Positions 1 through 8,293 of a DNA stretch of 64,000 nucleotides are shown here, one piece after another; positions within the stretch are counted from its first letter, which is position 1, and each line of letters begins with the position of its first letter. The DNA is from Xanthomarina sp. F2636L (GTDB taxonomy: Bacteria > Bacteroidota > Bacteroidia > Flavobacteriales > Flavobacteriaceae): positions 124,001-188,000 of the forward strand of contig NZ_JAPMLM010000055.1 in NCBI RefSeq assembly GCF_026410195.1, given 5' to 3'. Below the pieces are notes generated by a model. That model was given only the letters and a program-made list of their open reading frames with translations. It was not told where the DNA came from and ran no database searches. The translations under genes were made by a program, and so were the position numbers.

Positions 1-1164
1 TCGTTAATTTACGATTTAATTGAACATAAATACTTTCAGCGCTTGCGACGAATTTCGCAAATGGGCATGTCTTATTTGGTTTATCCAGGCGCGCATCATA
101 CCAGATTTCATCATGCACTTGGTTGCATGCATTTAATGCAAAAAGCTGTTAATGTCCTGCGTTTTAAAGGTGTAAGCATTTCTGAAGATGAAGAACAAGC
201 ACTTTATATAGCTATTTTATTGCACGATATTGGGCATGGGCCTTTCTCTCATGCTATGGAACATAGTATTGTAAATGGGGTTTCACACGAAGAAATTTCA
301 CTGCTTTTTATGGAGCAGCTTAATAAAGACTTTAACTTAAGTTTAACTCTAGCCATTCAAATTTTTAAAGGAGATCACCCAAGAAAGTTTCTTTGTCAGT
401 TAATTTCTGGGCAATTGGACATGGATCGTGCAGACTATTTAAAACGTGATAGTTTTTATACTGGAGTTGCAGAAGGAAATATAAATAGCGAACGTTTAAT
501 TACCATGCTTAATGTGGTTGATGATGAGTTGGTGGTTGAAGAAAAAGGTATTTACAGTGTGGAAAAGTTCTTGGTAGCAAGAAGACTTATGTATTGGCAG
601 GTATATCTGCATAAAACCAGTTTGGCAGCTGAACAACTTTTAATCCGTGTTTTAAAACGGGCCAAAGAATTAACTAGTCAAGGAGTAGATTTAAAAGCCA
701 GCCAAGCTTTGCAATACTTTTTATTTAATGAAGTTTCCTTAGAAAACTTTAATAGCAAGACTCTAAATATCTTTGCAAGATTAGACGATTATGATATAGT
801 TTCAGCTATGAAAGAATGGCAATTTCACGACGACTTTGTTTTAAAAAATTTATGCGATATGCTAATTAATCGCGATTTGTTAAAAGTAAAGCTAAAAAAT
901 AAAAAAGTGAAGAAAGTAAAACTTCAAGAACATATTAAAAAGCTAATGAATGCTTATAATATAAGTAAGGAAGAAGCTAATTATTTTGTGTTTACTGGAG
1001 AAATTTCAAATCAAGCTTATGAAATAAAAAAACAACATATAAATATATTATATAAAAATGGGAAAATTCAGGATATCATTGAGGCTTCAGACCAATTAAA
1101 CCTAAAAGCACTCTCAAAAATAGTGACAAAATATTATATCTGTTACCCTAAAGAAAAACTTTAG
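1..1164 (+). CDS. HD superfamily phosphohydrolase (5' end outside window)
   Basis: The reading frame is open from base 1, so the gene starts upstream; 387 residues are visible and the TTG at 43 is not the real start. The visible N-terminus (YFQRLRRISQMG) and the following YPGAHHTRFHHALG are characteristic of HD-domain dNTPase/phosphohydrolase relatives (dGTPase/SAMHD1-like). The metal-binding HD pair lies in LLHDIGHGPFSH at visible residues 73-84, and a DMDRADYL segment follows near residue 138. The family hydrolyses nucleotide phosphates; the substrate of this member cannot be read from sequence. The C-terminus is lysine-rich. It ends 24 bases before lpxD on the same strand, so it may be read into the lipid A operon. 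Confidence 0.88.
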   Translation, partial: SLIYDLIEHKYFQRLRRISQMGMSYLVYPGAHHTRFHHALGCMHLMQKAVNVLRFKGVSISEDEEQALYIAILLHDIGHGPFSHAMEHSIVNGVSHEEISLLFMEQLNKDFNLSLTLAIQIFKGDHPRKFLCQLISGQLDMDRADYLKRDSFYTGVAEGNINSERLITMLNVVDDELVVEEKGIYSVEKFLVARRLMYWQVYLHKTSLAAEQLLIRVLKRAKELTSQGVDLKASQALQYFLFNEVSLENFNSKTLNIFARLDDYDIVSAMKEWQFHDDFVLKNLCDMLINRDLLKVKLKNKKVKKVKLQEHIKKLMNAYNISKEEANYFVFTGEISNQAYEIKKQHINILYKNGKIQDIIEASDQLNLKALSKIVTKYYICYPKEKL

Positions 1165-1188
1165 CACTTTTTTCCTATTTTTGCTGGA

Positions 1189-2217
1189 ATGAAATTTACA
1201 GCTCAACAAATAGCAGGAATATTAGAAGGCGACATTATAGGTAATCCAGATGTTGAAGTTTCTAAGCTTTCCAAGATAGAAGAAGGCACAGAAGGTTCTT
1301 TAACTTTTCTTGCTAATCCTAAATATCAATCTTATATTTATTCAACAAAAGCATCTGTAACTATTGTTAACAAAACTTTTGTGCCAGATAATAATTTAGA
1401 GACAACACTTATTAAAGTAGATGATGCTTATAAGTCTTTTTCAAAATTATTAGAATATTATAATATGGTGAAGTTAAATAAACAAGGTATTGAAGATCCT
1501 TCGTTTATTTCAAAGACAGCAACTTACGGTTCTAATATTTATATAGGAGCATTTACCTATATAGGTGAAAATGTAAAAATTGGAGAAAATGTAAAAATAT
1601 TCCCCAATACCTATATAGGCGATAATGTGGTTATAGGAAACGATACCGTTATTTTTGCAGGAACTAAAATATATTCTGAGTCTATAATAGGTGCCAATTG
1701 TGTAATTAACTCTGGTGTTATTATTGGTGCTGATGGCTTTGGTTTTATGCCAGATGAAAATGGAGAATATAATAAGGTGCCACAAACTGGAAATGTTATT
1801 ATTGAAGATTATGTAGATGTTGGTGCAGCAACTACAATAGATAGAGCTACTTTAGGATCTACAATAATTAGAAGAGGCGTTAAATTAGATAACCAAATAC
1901 AGATTGCTCATAATGTTGAAATAGGAAAAAATACCGTTATTGCTGCTCAAACAGGAATTGCAGGTTCTACTAAAATTGGTGAAAACTGTCAAATAGGAGG
2001 ACAGGTAGGCTTTGCCGGACATTTAATTATAGGTAATAATGTGAAAATTCAAGCGCAGTCTGGAATTGGAAAAAATATAAAAGACAATGAGGTTTTACAA
2101 GGCTCACCATCTTTTAATTATAGCGATTGGAATAAATCTTATGTTCATTTTAAGAATTTACCAAAAATTGTAAAAAATATAATCGAATTAGAAAAAAAAG
2201 TAGATGGCAATAATTAA
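1189..2217 (+). CDS. lpxD: UDP-3-O-acylglucosamine N-acyltransferase LpxD
   Basis: Third step of lipid A synthesis: transfers a 3-hydroxyacyl chain from acyl-carrier protein to the amino group of UDP-3-O-acyl-glucosamine in the cytoplasm. The 342-residue protein has the LpxD N-terminal domain (residues 1-100) and a long left-handed beta-helix of hexapeptide repeats (about 105-310). His241 in QIAHNVEIG is the expected catalytic base (H239 in E. coli LpxD). Length is normal. It overlaps the next gene, lpxC-fabZ, by 14 bases in another frame, which points to translational coupling. A second LpxD-like gene sits at 5095-6030. Confidence 0.95.
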   Translation: MKFTAQQIAGILEGDIIGNPDVEVSKLSKIEEGTEGSLTFLANPKYQSYIYSTKASVTIVNKTFVPDNNLETTLIKVDDAYKSFSKLLEYYNMVKLNKQGIEDPSFISKTATYGSNIYIGAFTYIGENVKIGENVKIFPNTYIGDNVVIGNDTVIFAGTKIYSESIIGANCVINSGVIIGADGFGFMPDENGEYNKVPQTGNVIIEDYVDVGAATTIDRATLGSTIIRRGVKLDNQIQIAHNVEIGKNTVIAAQTGIAGSTKIGENCQIGGQVGFAGHLIIGNNVKIQAQSGIGKNIKDNEVLQGSPSFNYSDWNKSYVHFKNLPKIVKNIIELEKKVDGNN

Positions 2218-3610
2218 TACTGAAGTTAAACAAAAAACTATAAAGAAAGCAATTTCTTTAGATGGTGTTGGCTTGCACACAGGAAATAATGTGACCTTAA
2301 CTTTTAAACCAGCTCCAGAAAATACTGGATTTGCATTTAAACGTGTAGATTTAGAAGGAACGCCTGTAATTGAAGCCGATGCCAATTTAGTAACTAATAC
2401 GCAAAGAGGCACTTGCTTGGAGAAAAATGGTGTTATAATTCAAACATCAGAGCATGTTTTAGCTGCTTTGGTTGGTTTAGATTTAGACAATGTAATTATT
2501 GAATTAAATGCTTCCGAACCTCCCATCATGGATGGTTCTTCAAAGTATTTTGTAGAAGCAATAGAAAAAGCAGGGATAGAAGAGCAAGATGCTTTTAGAG
2601 AAGAATATGTGGTTACAGATATTATTTCTTATACAGATGAAGAAACTGGAAGCGAAATTTTGGTGATGCCTGCAAGCGAGTATCAAGTCACTACCATGGT
2701 CGATTTTGGTACGAAGGTTTTAGGAACCCAGAATGCAACATTAAAGAACCTTTCAGATTTTAAGAACGAAATCTCTAAATCTAGAACCTTTAGTTTTCTT
2801 CACGAATTAGAAACGCTTTTAGATCATGGTTTAATTAAAGGTGGCGATTTAAATAATGCCATAGTTTATGTAGATAAAGAAATTTCTCCTGATACTATTG
2901 AAAAATTAAAAATAGCATTTAATAAAGATTCTATAGCGGTGAAACCTAATGGTATTTTAGACAACTTAACATTGCACTATCCTAATGAGGCTGCTAGACA
3001 CAAATTATTAGACGTTGTAGGAGATTTAGCCTTAATTGGTGTGAGATTAAAAGGTAAAATTATTGCTAATAAACCTGGACATTTTGTAAACACGCAGTTT
3101 GCAAAAAAAATGTCTAAACTTATTAAAAACGAAAGACGTAATAACGTTCCAAAAATAGATTTGAATCAAGAACCATTAATGGATGTGAATCAAATCATGG
3201 ATATGCTACCACACAGACAACCATTTTTATTGATTGATAAAATATTCGAATTAACAGACTCTGGAGTTATTGGTATGAAAAATGTTACCATGAACGAGCC
3301 TTTTTTTGCTGGACATTTCCCTGGAGCTCCCGTAATGCCTGGAGTTTTAATAGTAGAAGCTATGGCGCAAACAGGAGGAATACTTGTACTTAGCACTGTG
3401 CCAGATCCTGAAAATTATCTAACCTTCTTTATGAAAATAGATAATGTAAAATTTAAGCAGAAAGTAGTTCCTGGAGATACCTTAATCTTTAAATGCGATT
3501 TGATTACTCCAATCCGTCGTGGGATATGTCATATGCAAGGTTACGCCTATGCTAATGGGAAATTGTGCGCAGAAGCTGAGCTAATGGCTCAAATAGCAAA
3601 AGTTAAATAA
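2204..3610 (+). CDS. lpxC/fabZ: Bifunctional UDP-3-O-acyl-GlcNAc deacetylase / 3-hydroxyacyl-ACP dehydratase (LpxC-FabZ fusion)
   Basis: Residues 1 to about 305 are LpxC, the zinc deacetylase that commits sugar nucleotide to lipid A. Zinc-ligand motifs are visible: SEH at 82-84, and HKLLDVVGD further on. Residues about 320-468 are FabZ, the dehydratase of fatty acid elongation, with GHFPGAPVMPG (His371) and Glu385 in VEAMAQTGG as the catalytic pair. This fusion is a known Bacteroidota arrangement. It joins two enzymes that compete for, or act on, the same 3-hydroxyacyl-ACP pool. The start overlaps the end of lpxD; lpxA follows after 26 bases. Confidence 0.96.
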   Translation: MAIINTEVKQKTIKKAISLDGVGLHTGNNVTLTFKPAPENTGFAFKRVDLEGTPVIEADANLVTNTQRGTCLEKNGVIIQTSEHVLAALVGLDLDNVIIELNASEPPIMDGSSKYFVEAIEKAGIEEQDAFREEYVVTDIISYTDEETGSEILVMPASEYQVTTMVDFGTKVLGTQNATLKNLSDFKNEISKSRTFSFLHELETLLDHGLIKGGDLNNAIVYVDKEISPDTIEKLKIAFNKDSIAVKPNGILDNLTLHYPNEAARHKLLDVVGDLALIGVRLKGKIIANKPGHFVNTQFAKKMSKLIKNERRNNVPKIDLNQEPLMDVNQIMDMLPHRQPFLLIDKIFELTDSGVIGMKNVTMNEPFFAGHFPGAPVMPGVLIVEAMAQTGGILVLSTVPDPENYLTFFMKIDNVKFKQKVVPGDTLIFKCDLITPIRRGICHMQGYAYANGKLCAEAELMAQIAKVK

Positions 3611-3636
3611 AAAGTAAGTAAATAAAACTTAATCAA

Positions 3637-4422
3637 ATGAATCAACCACTAGCTTACGTCCATCCTGGAGCTAAAATTGCAAAAAATGTTGTAATTGATC
3701 CTTTTACTACCATACATAACAATGTTATTATTGGAGAAGGTACTTGGATTGGAAGTAACGTTACTATTATGGAAGGTGCTCGCATTGGAAAAAATTGTAA
3801 TATTTTTCCAGGTGCTGTAATTTCAGCAGTTCCTCAAGATTTAAAATTTGATGACGAAGACACTCTAACCATAATTGGAGATAATGTCACAATTAGGGAG
3901 TGTGTGACTATAAATAGAGGTACCACAGATAAAATGAAAACCGTTATTGGCGACAATTGCTTAATAATGGCCTATTGTCATATTGCTCACGATTGTATAG
4001 TTGGTAATAATTGTATTTTTTCTAATAATAGTACATTAGCGGGACATATTTCCATTGGCGATTATGTAGTATTAGCAGGAATGACTGCTGTGCATCAATT
4101 TTGCTCTATTGGAAATCATGCTTTTGTAACTGGAGGTTCTTTAGTTAGAAAAGATGTGCCACCATTTGTTAAAGCAGGACGAGAACCCTTATCTTATGTT
4201 GGAATTAATTCTGTTGGTTTACGTAGACGAGGATTTTCAACTGAAAAAATAAGAGAAATTCAAGATATCTACAGAATATTATATCAAAAAAACTATAACA
4301 ATACTCAAGCTTCAGATTTAATTGAAGCAGAAATGGAAGCAACACCAGAAAGAGATGAAATTCTTCAGTTTATCAAAAACTCACATCGAGGAATTATGAA
4401 AGGTTATTTTAAATCAAATTAA
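3637..4422 (+). CDS. lpxA: UDP-N-acetylglucosamine O-acyltransferase LpxA
   Basis: First acylation of lipid A synthesis, adding a 3-hydroxyacyl group to the 3-OH of UDP-GlcNAc. The 261-residue protein is a hexapeptide-repeat beta-helix (residues 1-185) with the helical C-terminal domain of LpxA (GFSTEKIREIQDIYR). His118 within HIAHDC matches the catalytic H125 of E. coli LpxA, and the loop around VPQDLKF is also family-typical. It lies between lpxC-fabZ and efp on one strand, consistent with one lipid A transcription unit. Confidence 0.96.
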   Translation: MNQPLAYVHPGAKIAKNVVIDPFTTIHNNVIIGEGTWIGSNVTIMEGARIGKNCNIFPGAVISAVPQDLKFDDEDTLTIIGDNVTIRECVTINRGTTDKMKTVIGDNCLIMAYCHIAHDCIVGNNCIFSNNSTLAGHISIGDYVVLAGMTAVHQFCSIGNHAFVTGGSLVRKDVPPFVKAGREPLSYVGINSVGLRRRGFSTEKIREIQDIYRILYQKNYNNTQASDLIEAEMEATPERDEILQFIKNSHRGIMKGYFKSN

Positions 4423-4527
4423 TTTAGCTTTTTAAAATAACGTAAGAAAACAAAAGAAACATTTATTCCCCATTGCTTTAGACAAAGAGGAAATAATCAA
4501 ATTAACTACAAACAACTTAACAAAATA

Positions 4528-5094
4528 ATGGCAACTACAAGTGATATAAGAAACGGATTATGTATTAGATTCAATAACGATATTTATAAAATAACAGAAT
4601 TCTTGCATGTAAAACCAGGAAAAGGTCCTGCGTTTGTTAGAACAAAAATGAAAAGTGTCACTAGTGGAAGAACATTAGAAAACACGTTTTCAGCCGGACA
4701 CAAATTAGAAGATGTACGTGTAGAAACCCATAAGTTTCAATTTTTATATAACGATGGCGAATTTTACCACTTTATGAATACCGAAGATTATACGCAAATT
4801 CGTTTATTAGAAGCTGCTTTAGATAGACCAGATTTAATGAAAGAGGGTGAAGTTGTTACTGTTATTATTAACGCAGAAGATAACATGCCACTGTCTGTAG
4901 AAATGCCTGCAAGTGTTGTACTAGAAGTAACGCATACAGAACCTGGAGTAAAAGGTAATACAGCTACAAATGCTACCAAACCAGCAACAGTTGAAACTGG
5001 AGCAGAAGTAAATGTGCCTCTATTTATAAACGAAGGTGACAAAATTAAAATTGAAACTGAAAAAGGAACTTATAAAGAAAGAGTTAAAGAATAA
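4528..5094 (+). CDS. efp: Translation elongation factor P
   Basis: EF-P binds ribosomes stalled at polyproline stretches and stimulates peptide bond formation. The 188-residue length and three-domain KOW/OB layout are standard. The tip of domain I reads KPGKGPAF with Lys32 at the site that is beta-lysylated (K34) in E. coli. Whether this organism modifies Lys32 cannot be told, as no epmA/epmB is in the window. The gene lies 105 bases after lpxA, and its stop codon is directly followed by the ATG of the second lpxD-like gene. Confidence 0.96.
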   Translation: MATTSDIRNGLCIRFNNDIYKITEFLHVKPGKGPAFVRTKMKSVTSGRTLENTFSAGHKLEDVRVETHKFQFLYNDGEFYHFMNTEDYTQIRLLEAALDRPDLMKEGEVVTVIINAEDNMPLSVEMPASVVLEVTHTEPGVKGNTATNATKPATVETGAEVNVPLFINEGDKIKIETEKGTYKERVKE

Positions 5095-6030
5095 ATGAAG
5101 TTTCCAAAACCACATACCTTAAAACAAGTTTCAGAAATTATTAATTGTCAGTTTATTGGCGATGAAAATTTTCCTGTTTTAGGTATGAACGAAATTCATG
5201 TGGTGGAACCTGGAGATATAGTTTTTGTCGATCATCCAAAGTATTACGATAAAGCCTTAGACTCTGCTGCAACTATTGTCTTAATCAATAAAGAAGTAGT
5301 TTGTCCTGAAGGAAAGGCATTGCTAATAAGTGATGACCCTTTTAGAGATTTTAATAAATTAACACAACATTTTAAACCTTTTATTTCCTCTAGTTCAGAT
5401 ATTTCAAATTCAGCAAAAATTGGAAAAAACACCATTATTCAACCTAATTGTTTTATAGGAAACAATGTGGTTATTGGAGATCATTGCATCATCCATTCCA
5501 ATGTAAGCATTTATGATGATACCGTTATTGGAAATCACGTAACTATTCATGCAGGAACAGTATTGGGAGCTAGTGCTTTTTATTATAAAAACAGACCAGA
5601 AGGTTTCGATCAATTAAAATCTGGAGGTCGTGTTGTTATTGAAAATTATGTGGATATTGGAGCATTATGCACCATAGATAAAGGGGTTACAGCAGATACT
5701 AGAGTTGGTGAAGGATCAAAACTTGATAACCAAATTCAGGTTGGTCATGATACTGTAATTGGTAAAAAATGTTTAATTGCTTCTCAAGTAGGTATTGCAG
5801 GTTGTGTGGTTATAGAAGATGAAGTCACCATTTGGGGACAAGTTGGTATAACTAGTGGAATAACTATTGGTAAGAAAGCGGTTATTTCGGCACAATCTGG
5901 CGTTAGTAAATCTTTAGAAGGAGGAAAGAGTTATTTTGGTACTCCAGCCGATGATTTTAGATCAAAATATAAAGAAATTGCTTCCATAAGAATGATTCCG
6001 GAAATTTTGGAGAAATTAAAAATAAAATAA
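5095..6030 (+). CDS. LpxD-like acyltransferase (second copy)
   Basis: A 311-residue left-handed beta-helix protein clearly related to LpxD: an N-terminal LpxD-like domain (about 1-95) followed by hexapeptide repeats. The catalytic-site motif is kept as QVGHDTVIG with His218. It is shorter and quite different from the 342-residue LpxD at 1189-2217. Its start codon immediately follows the efp stop and its own stop immediately precedes the next ATG, so the three genes are tightly coupled. Substrate is unknown; a different amino sugar or acyl chain is possible. Such a paralogue beside efp is, as far as I recall, common in flavobacteria. Confidence 0.85.
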   Translation: MKFPKPHTLKQVSEIINCQFIGDENFPVLGMNEIHVVEPGDIVFVDHPKYYDKALDSAATIVLINKEVVCPEGKALLISDDPFRDFNKLTQHFKPFISSSSDISNSAKIGKNTIIQPNCFIGNNVVIGDHCIIHSNVSIYDDTVIGNHVTIHAGTVLGASAFYYKNRPEGFDQLKSGGRVVIENYVDIGALCTIDKGVTADTRVGEGSKLDNQIQVGHDTVIGKKCLIASQVGIAGCVVIEDEVTIWGQVGITSGITIGKKAVISAQSGVSKSLEGGKSYFGTPADDFRSKYKEIASIRMIPEILEKLKIK

Positions 6031-6438
6031 ATGAGCCCAAAAGAGCTATTAAAACAATTCTATAATGCAGATATAATCAACAACAATAAGTTAGTTGAAG
6101 AATTCTATCATAAAGAATGTGAGTTACATTGGAACAGTAGTCAGGGATTCCGTATTTCGAAGTTTCAAGACATTTTAGGTTTCTTTAAAAATGTCCGAGA
6201 AAATTATGTGTCAATTAGATATGAAATGAGTCATTTATTAGAAGATAATGATCATGTTACCTCTAGATATACCGTATTTGGTAAGCCTATTGAAAACATG
6301 GACGAAGAAATGCCGTTAGCACATTATATGTGTATTTGGCAGGTAAAAGACGGAAAATTATACAGAGGCTACCAAATAAGTCAGCTTGCAGATGATCTTG
6401 CCATAGAATCCAATTCTTTTTCAGAAATTAAAGTTTAA
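6031..6438 (+). CDS. NTF2/SnoaL-like small protein
   Basis: A 135-residue soluble protein with the composition and pattern of the NTF2-like cone fold: an N-terminal helix (KELLKQFYNADIINN), then alternating strands with WNSSQGFRI, VSIRYEMSHLLEDNDHVTSRYTVFG and HYMCIWQVKDGKLYRGYQIS. This fold serves as enzyme or binding pocket, and no catalytic residues can be assigned with confidence. It starts right after the stop codon of the second lpxD-like gene and is probably cotranscribed with it. A sucD promoter candidate follows. Confidence 0.7.
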   Translation: MSPKELLKQFYNADIINNNKLVEEFYHKECELHWNSSQGFRISKFQDILGFFKNVRENYVSIRYEMSHLLEDNDHVTSRYTVFGKPIENMDEEMPLAHYMCIWQVKDGKLYRGYQISQLADDLAIESNSFSEIKV

Positions 6439-6466
6439 AACACTTTATAAATTGCAGTTAAAAACT

Positions 6467-6474
6467 TACTTTTG
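6467..6474 (+). promoter_or_regulatory. Putative -7 promoter element upstream of sucD
   Basis: TACTTTTG fits the Bacteroidota sigma-factor -7 consensus TAnnTTTG and sits 33 bases before the sucD start codon. No convincing TTG element at the usual -33 distance was found. Inference from motif only. Confidence 0.4.
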
Positions 6475-6506
6475 CAACGTTTTAAAAACATAAAAATTTA
6501 ACAATA

Positions 6507-7379
6507 ATGAGCGTTTTAGTTAATAAAAATTCAAAAATAATCGTACAAGGTTTCACAGGAAGTGAAGGAACATTTCATGCTGAACAAATGATTGAGTATG
6601 GGACTAATGTTGTTGGTGGTGTAACTCCAGGAAAAGGTGGACAAACGCATTTAGACAGACCTGTTTTTAATACAGTTCAAGAGGCCGTTGAGAAAGCTGG
6701 AGCTGATACAACTATTATTTTTGTTCCACCAGCTTTTGCTGCAGATGCTATTATGGAAGCTGCTGATGCTGGAATTAAAGTTATTATTACCATCACAGAA
6801 GGTATTCCTGTTGGAGATATGATTAAAGCTGCAGAATATATTAAAAATAGAGATTGCAGATTAATTGGTCCTAACTGTCCAGGGGTTATTACTCCAGGAG
6901 AAGCTAAAGTTGGTATCATGCCAGGTTTTGTATTCAAAAAAGGAAAAGTAGGAATTGTTTCTAAGTCAGGAACTTTAACTTACGAAGCTGCAGACCAAGT
7001 TGTAAAGCAAGGTTTGGGTATTACAACGGCTATTGGGATTGGGGGAGATCCAATTATTGGAACTACAACAAAAGAAGCTGTAGAATTATTAATCAACGAT
7101 CCAGAAACTGAAGCTGTAGTAATGATTGGTGAAATTGGTGGTCAACTAGAAGCTGATGCTGCTCATTGGTACAAAGCTAGTGGCTCTAAGAAGCCTATTA
7201 TTGGTTTTATTGCTGGAGAAACAGCTCCTGCAGGTCGTACAATGGGTCACGCTGGAGCAATCGTTGGCGGAAGTGACGATACGGCTCAGGCTAAAAAGAA
7301 AATCATGAGAGCTTGTGGAATTCACGTAGTGGAATCTCCTGCTGAAATTGGAAAAAAAGTAAAAGAAGTTTTAGGATAA
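6507..7379 (+). CDS. sucD: Succinyl-CoA ligase, alpha subunit
   Basis: TCA-cycle enzyme converting succinyl-CoA to succinate with nucleotide triphosphate formation, acting with the beta subunit SucC, which is not encoded in this window. The 290 residues contain the CoA-binding Rossmann domain (residues 1-120, [12 protein letters not shown] and GGVTPGKGG) and the ligase domain with the phosphohistidine His248 in GHAGAIVGG (E. coli H246). The separation from sucC differs from E. coli but is frequent in Bacteroidota. A TAnnTTTG element precedes it and a hairpin terminator follows, so it is probably a single-gene unit. Confidence 0.96.
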   Translation: MSVLVNKNSKIIVQGFTGSEGTFHAEQMIEYGTNVVGGVTPGKGGQTHLDRPVFNTVQEAVEKAGADTTIIFVPPAFAADAIMEAADAGIKVIITITEGIPVGDMIKAAEYIKNRDCRLIGPNCPGVITPGEAKVGIMPGFVFKKGKVGIVSKSGTLTYEAADQVVKQGLGITTAIGIGGDPIIGTTTKEAVELLINDPETEAVVMIGEIGGQLEADAAHWYKASGSKKPIIGFIAGETAPAGRTMGHAGAIVGGSDDTAQAKKKIMRACGIHVVESPAEIGKKVKEVLG

Positions 7380-7402
7380 AATCCATTTAACATATATTAA
7401 AG

Positions 7403-7438
7403 CCTCATAAATTCATCTTAATTTTATGAGGTTTTTTT
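7403..7438 (+). terminator. Rho-independent terminator after sucD
   Basis: Nine-base arms CCTCATAAA (7403-7411) and TTTATGAGG (7423-7431), followed by seven T residues. It lies 24 bases after the sucD stop. Confidence 0.8.
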
Positions 7439-7448
7439 AATTCTTATA

Positions 7449-7479
7449 ACTTCTTATTATTATATTTGAAATAAGAAGT
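7449..7479 (+). promoter_or_regulatory. fabG promoter -7 element enclosed by an inverted repeat
   Basis: TATATTTG at 7461-7468 matches TAnnTTTG. It sits in the 11-base loop of a perfect inverted repeat with arms ACTTCTTATT (7449-7458) and AATAAGAAGT (7470-7479). The start of fabG is 60 bases further on. A dimeric regulator binding here would cover the promoter; this is inference. Confidence 0.45.
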
Positions 7480-7538
7480 CAACCAAACGAATCAACTAAA
7501 TAGTACATTCGTGTTATTCGTATCAAAATATATTTAGA

Positions 7539-8285
7539 ATGAAATTATTAGAAGGAAAAACAGCCATTATTACAGGAGCAAGTCGTGGAATAGGAAAAGG
7601 TATTGCAGAGGTTTTTGCTAAACAAGGTGCTAACGTAGCATTTACTTATAGCTCTTCTGTAGAAGCTGCTAACGAGCTTGAAAAAGAATTAAATGCTCTT
7701 GGCATTAAAGCCAAAGGTTATAAAAGTAATGCTGCCGATTTTAAACAGGCTCAAGAATTAGCTGATACAGTTCTAGCTGAATTTGGAACCATAGATATAT
7801 TGGTTAATAATGCTGGAATTACTAAAGATAATTTATTAATGCGTATTACTGAAGAAGATTTCGATACGGTTATAGAAGTAAACTTAAAATCTGTTTTTAA
7901 CATGACCAAAGCTGTACAACGCACCATGTTAAAGCAACGTAGTGGTTCTATAATAAATATGAGTTCTGTTGTTGGTGTTAAAGGAAATGCAGGTCAGACT
8001 AATTATGCGGCTTCTAAAGCAGGTATTATTGGGTTTTCTAAATCTGTTGCCTTAGAATTAGGTTCTAGAAATATTAGAAGTAACGTGATTGCTCCAGGAT
8101 TTATTGAAACTGAAATGACAGCTAAATTAGATGAAGCTGCTGTAAAGGGTTGGAGAGATGCAATTCCATTAAAAAGAGGAGGGACTCCTGATGATGTTGC
8201 CAATGTTTGTGTGTTTTTAGCTAGCGACATGAGTTCGTATATTACTGGACAAACTATTCATGTGGATGGTGGTATGCTAACTTAA
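7539..8285 (+). CDS. fabG: 3-oxoacyl-[acyl-carrier-protein] reductase FabG
   Basis: NADPH-dependent reduction of 3-oxoacyl-ACP in fatty acid elongation. The 248-residue short-chain dehydrogenase has the cofactor motif TGASRGIG near residues 12-19, NNAG near residue 88, and the catalytic Ser143-Tyr156-Lys160 triad in the family's spacing (S138-Y151-K155 in E. coli). The C-terminal YITGQTIHVDGGM is the FabG signature. It is followed after 8 bases by a VWA-like membrane protein gene, so the two may share a transcript. Confidence 0.93.
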   Translation: MKLLEGKTAIITGASRGIGKGIAEVFAKQGANVAFTYSSSVEAANELEKELNALGIKAKGYKSNAADFKQAQELADTVLAEFGTIDILVNNAGITKDNLLMRITEEDFDTVIEVNLKSVFNMTKAVQRTMLKQRSGSIINMSSVVGVKGNAGQTNYAASKAGIIGFSKSVALELGSRNIRSNVIAPGFIETEMTAKLDEAAVKGWRDAIPLKRGGTPDDVANVCVFLASDMSSYITGQTIHVDGGMLT

Positions 8286-8293
8286 ATCTATAC

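Noticed and set aside
43-45. TTG as start codon of the HD phosphohydrolase
   Set aside because: The frame is open from base 1 and residues before the TTG match the family, so the gene runs off the left edge.
1510-1785. Antisense frames within lpxD and many other genes
   Set aside because: Compositional shadows of real genes with no family match, signal or spacing; left out throughout.
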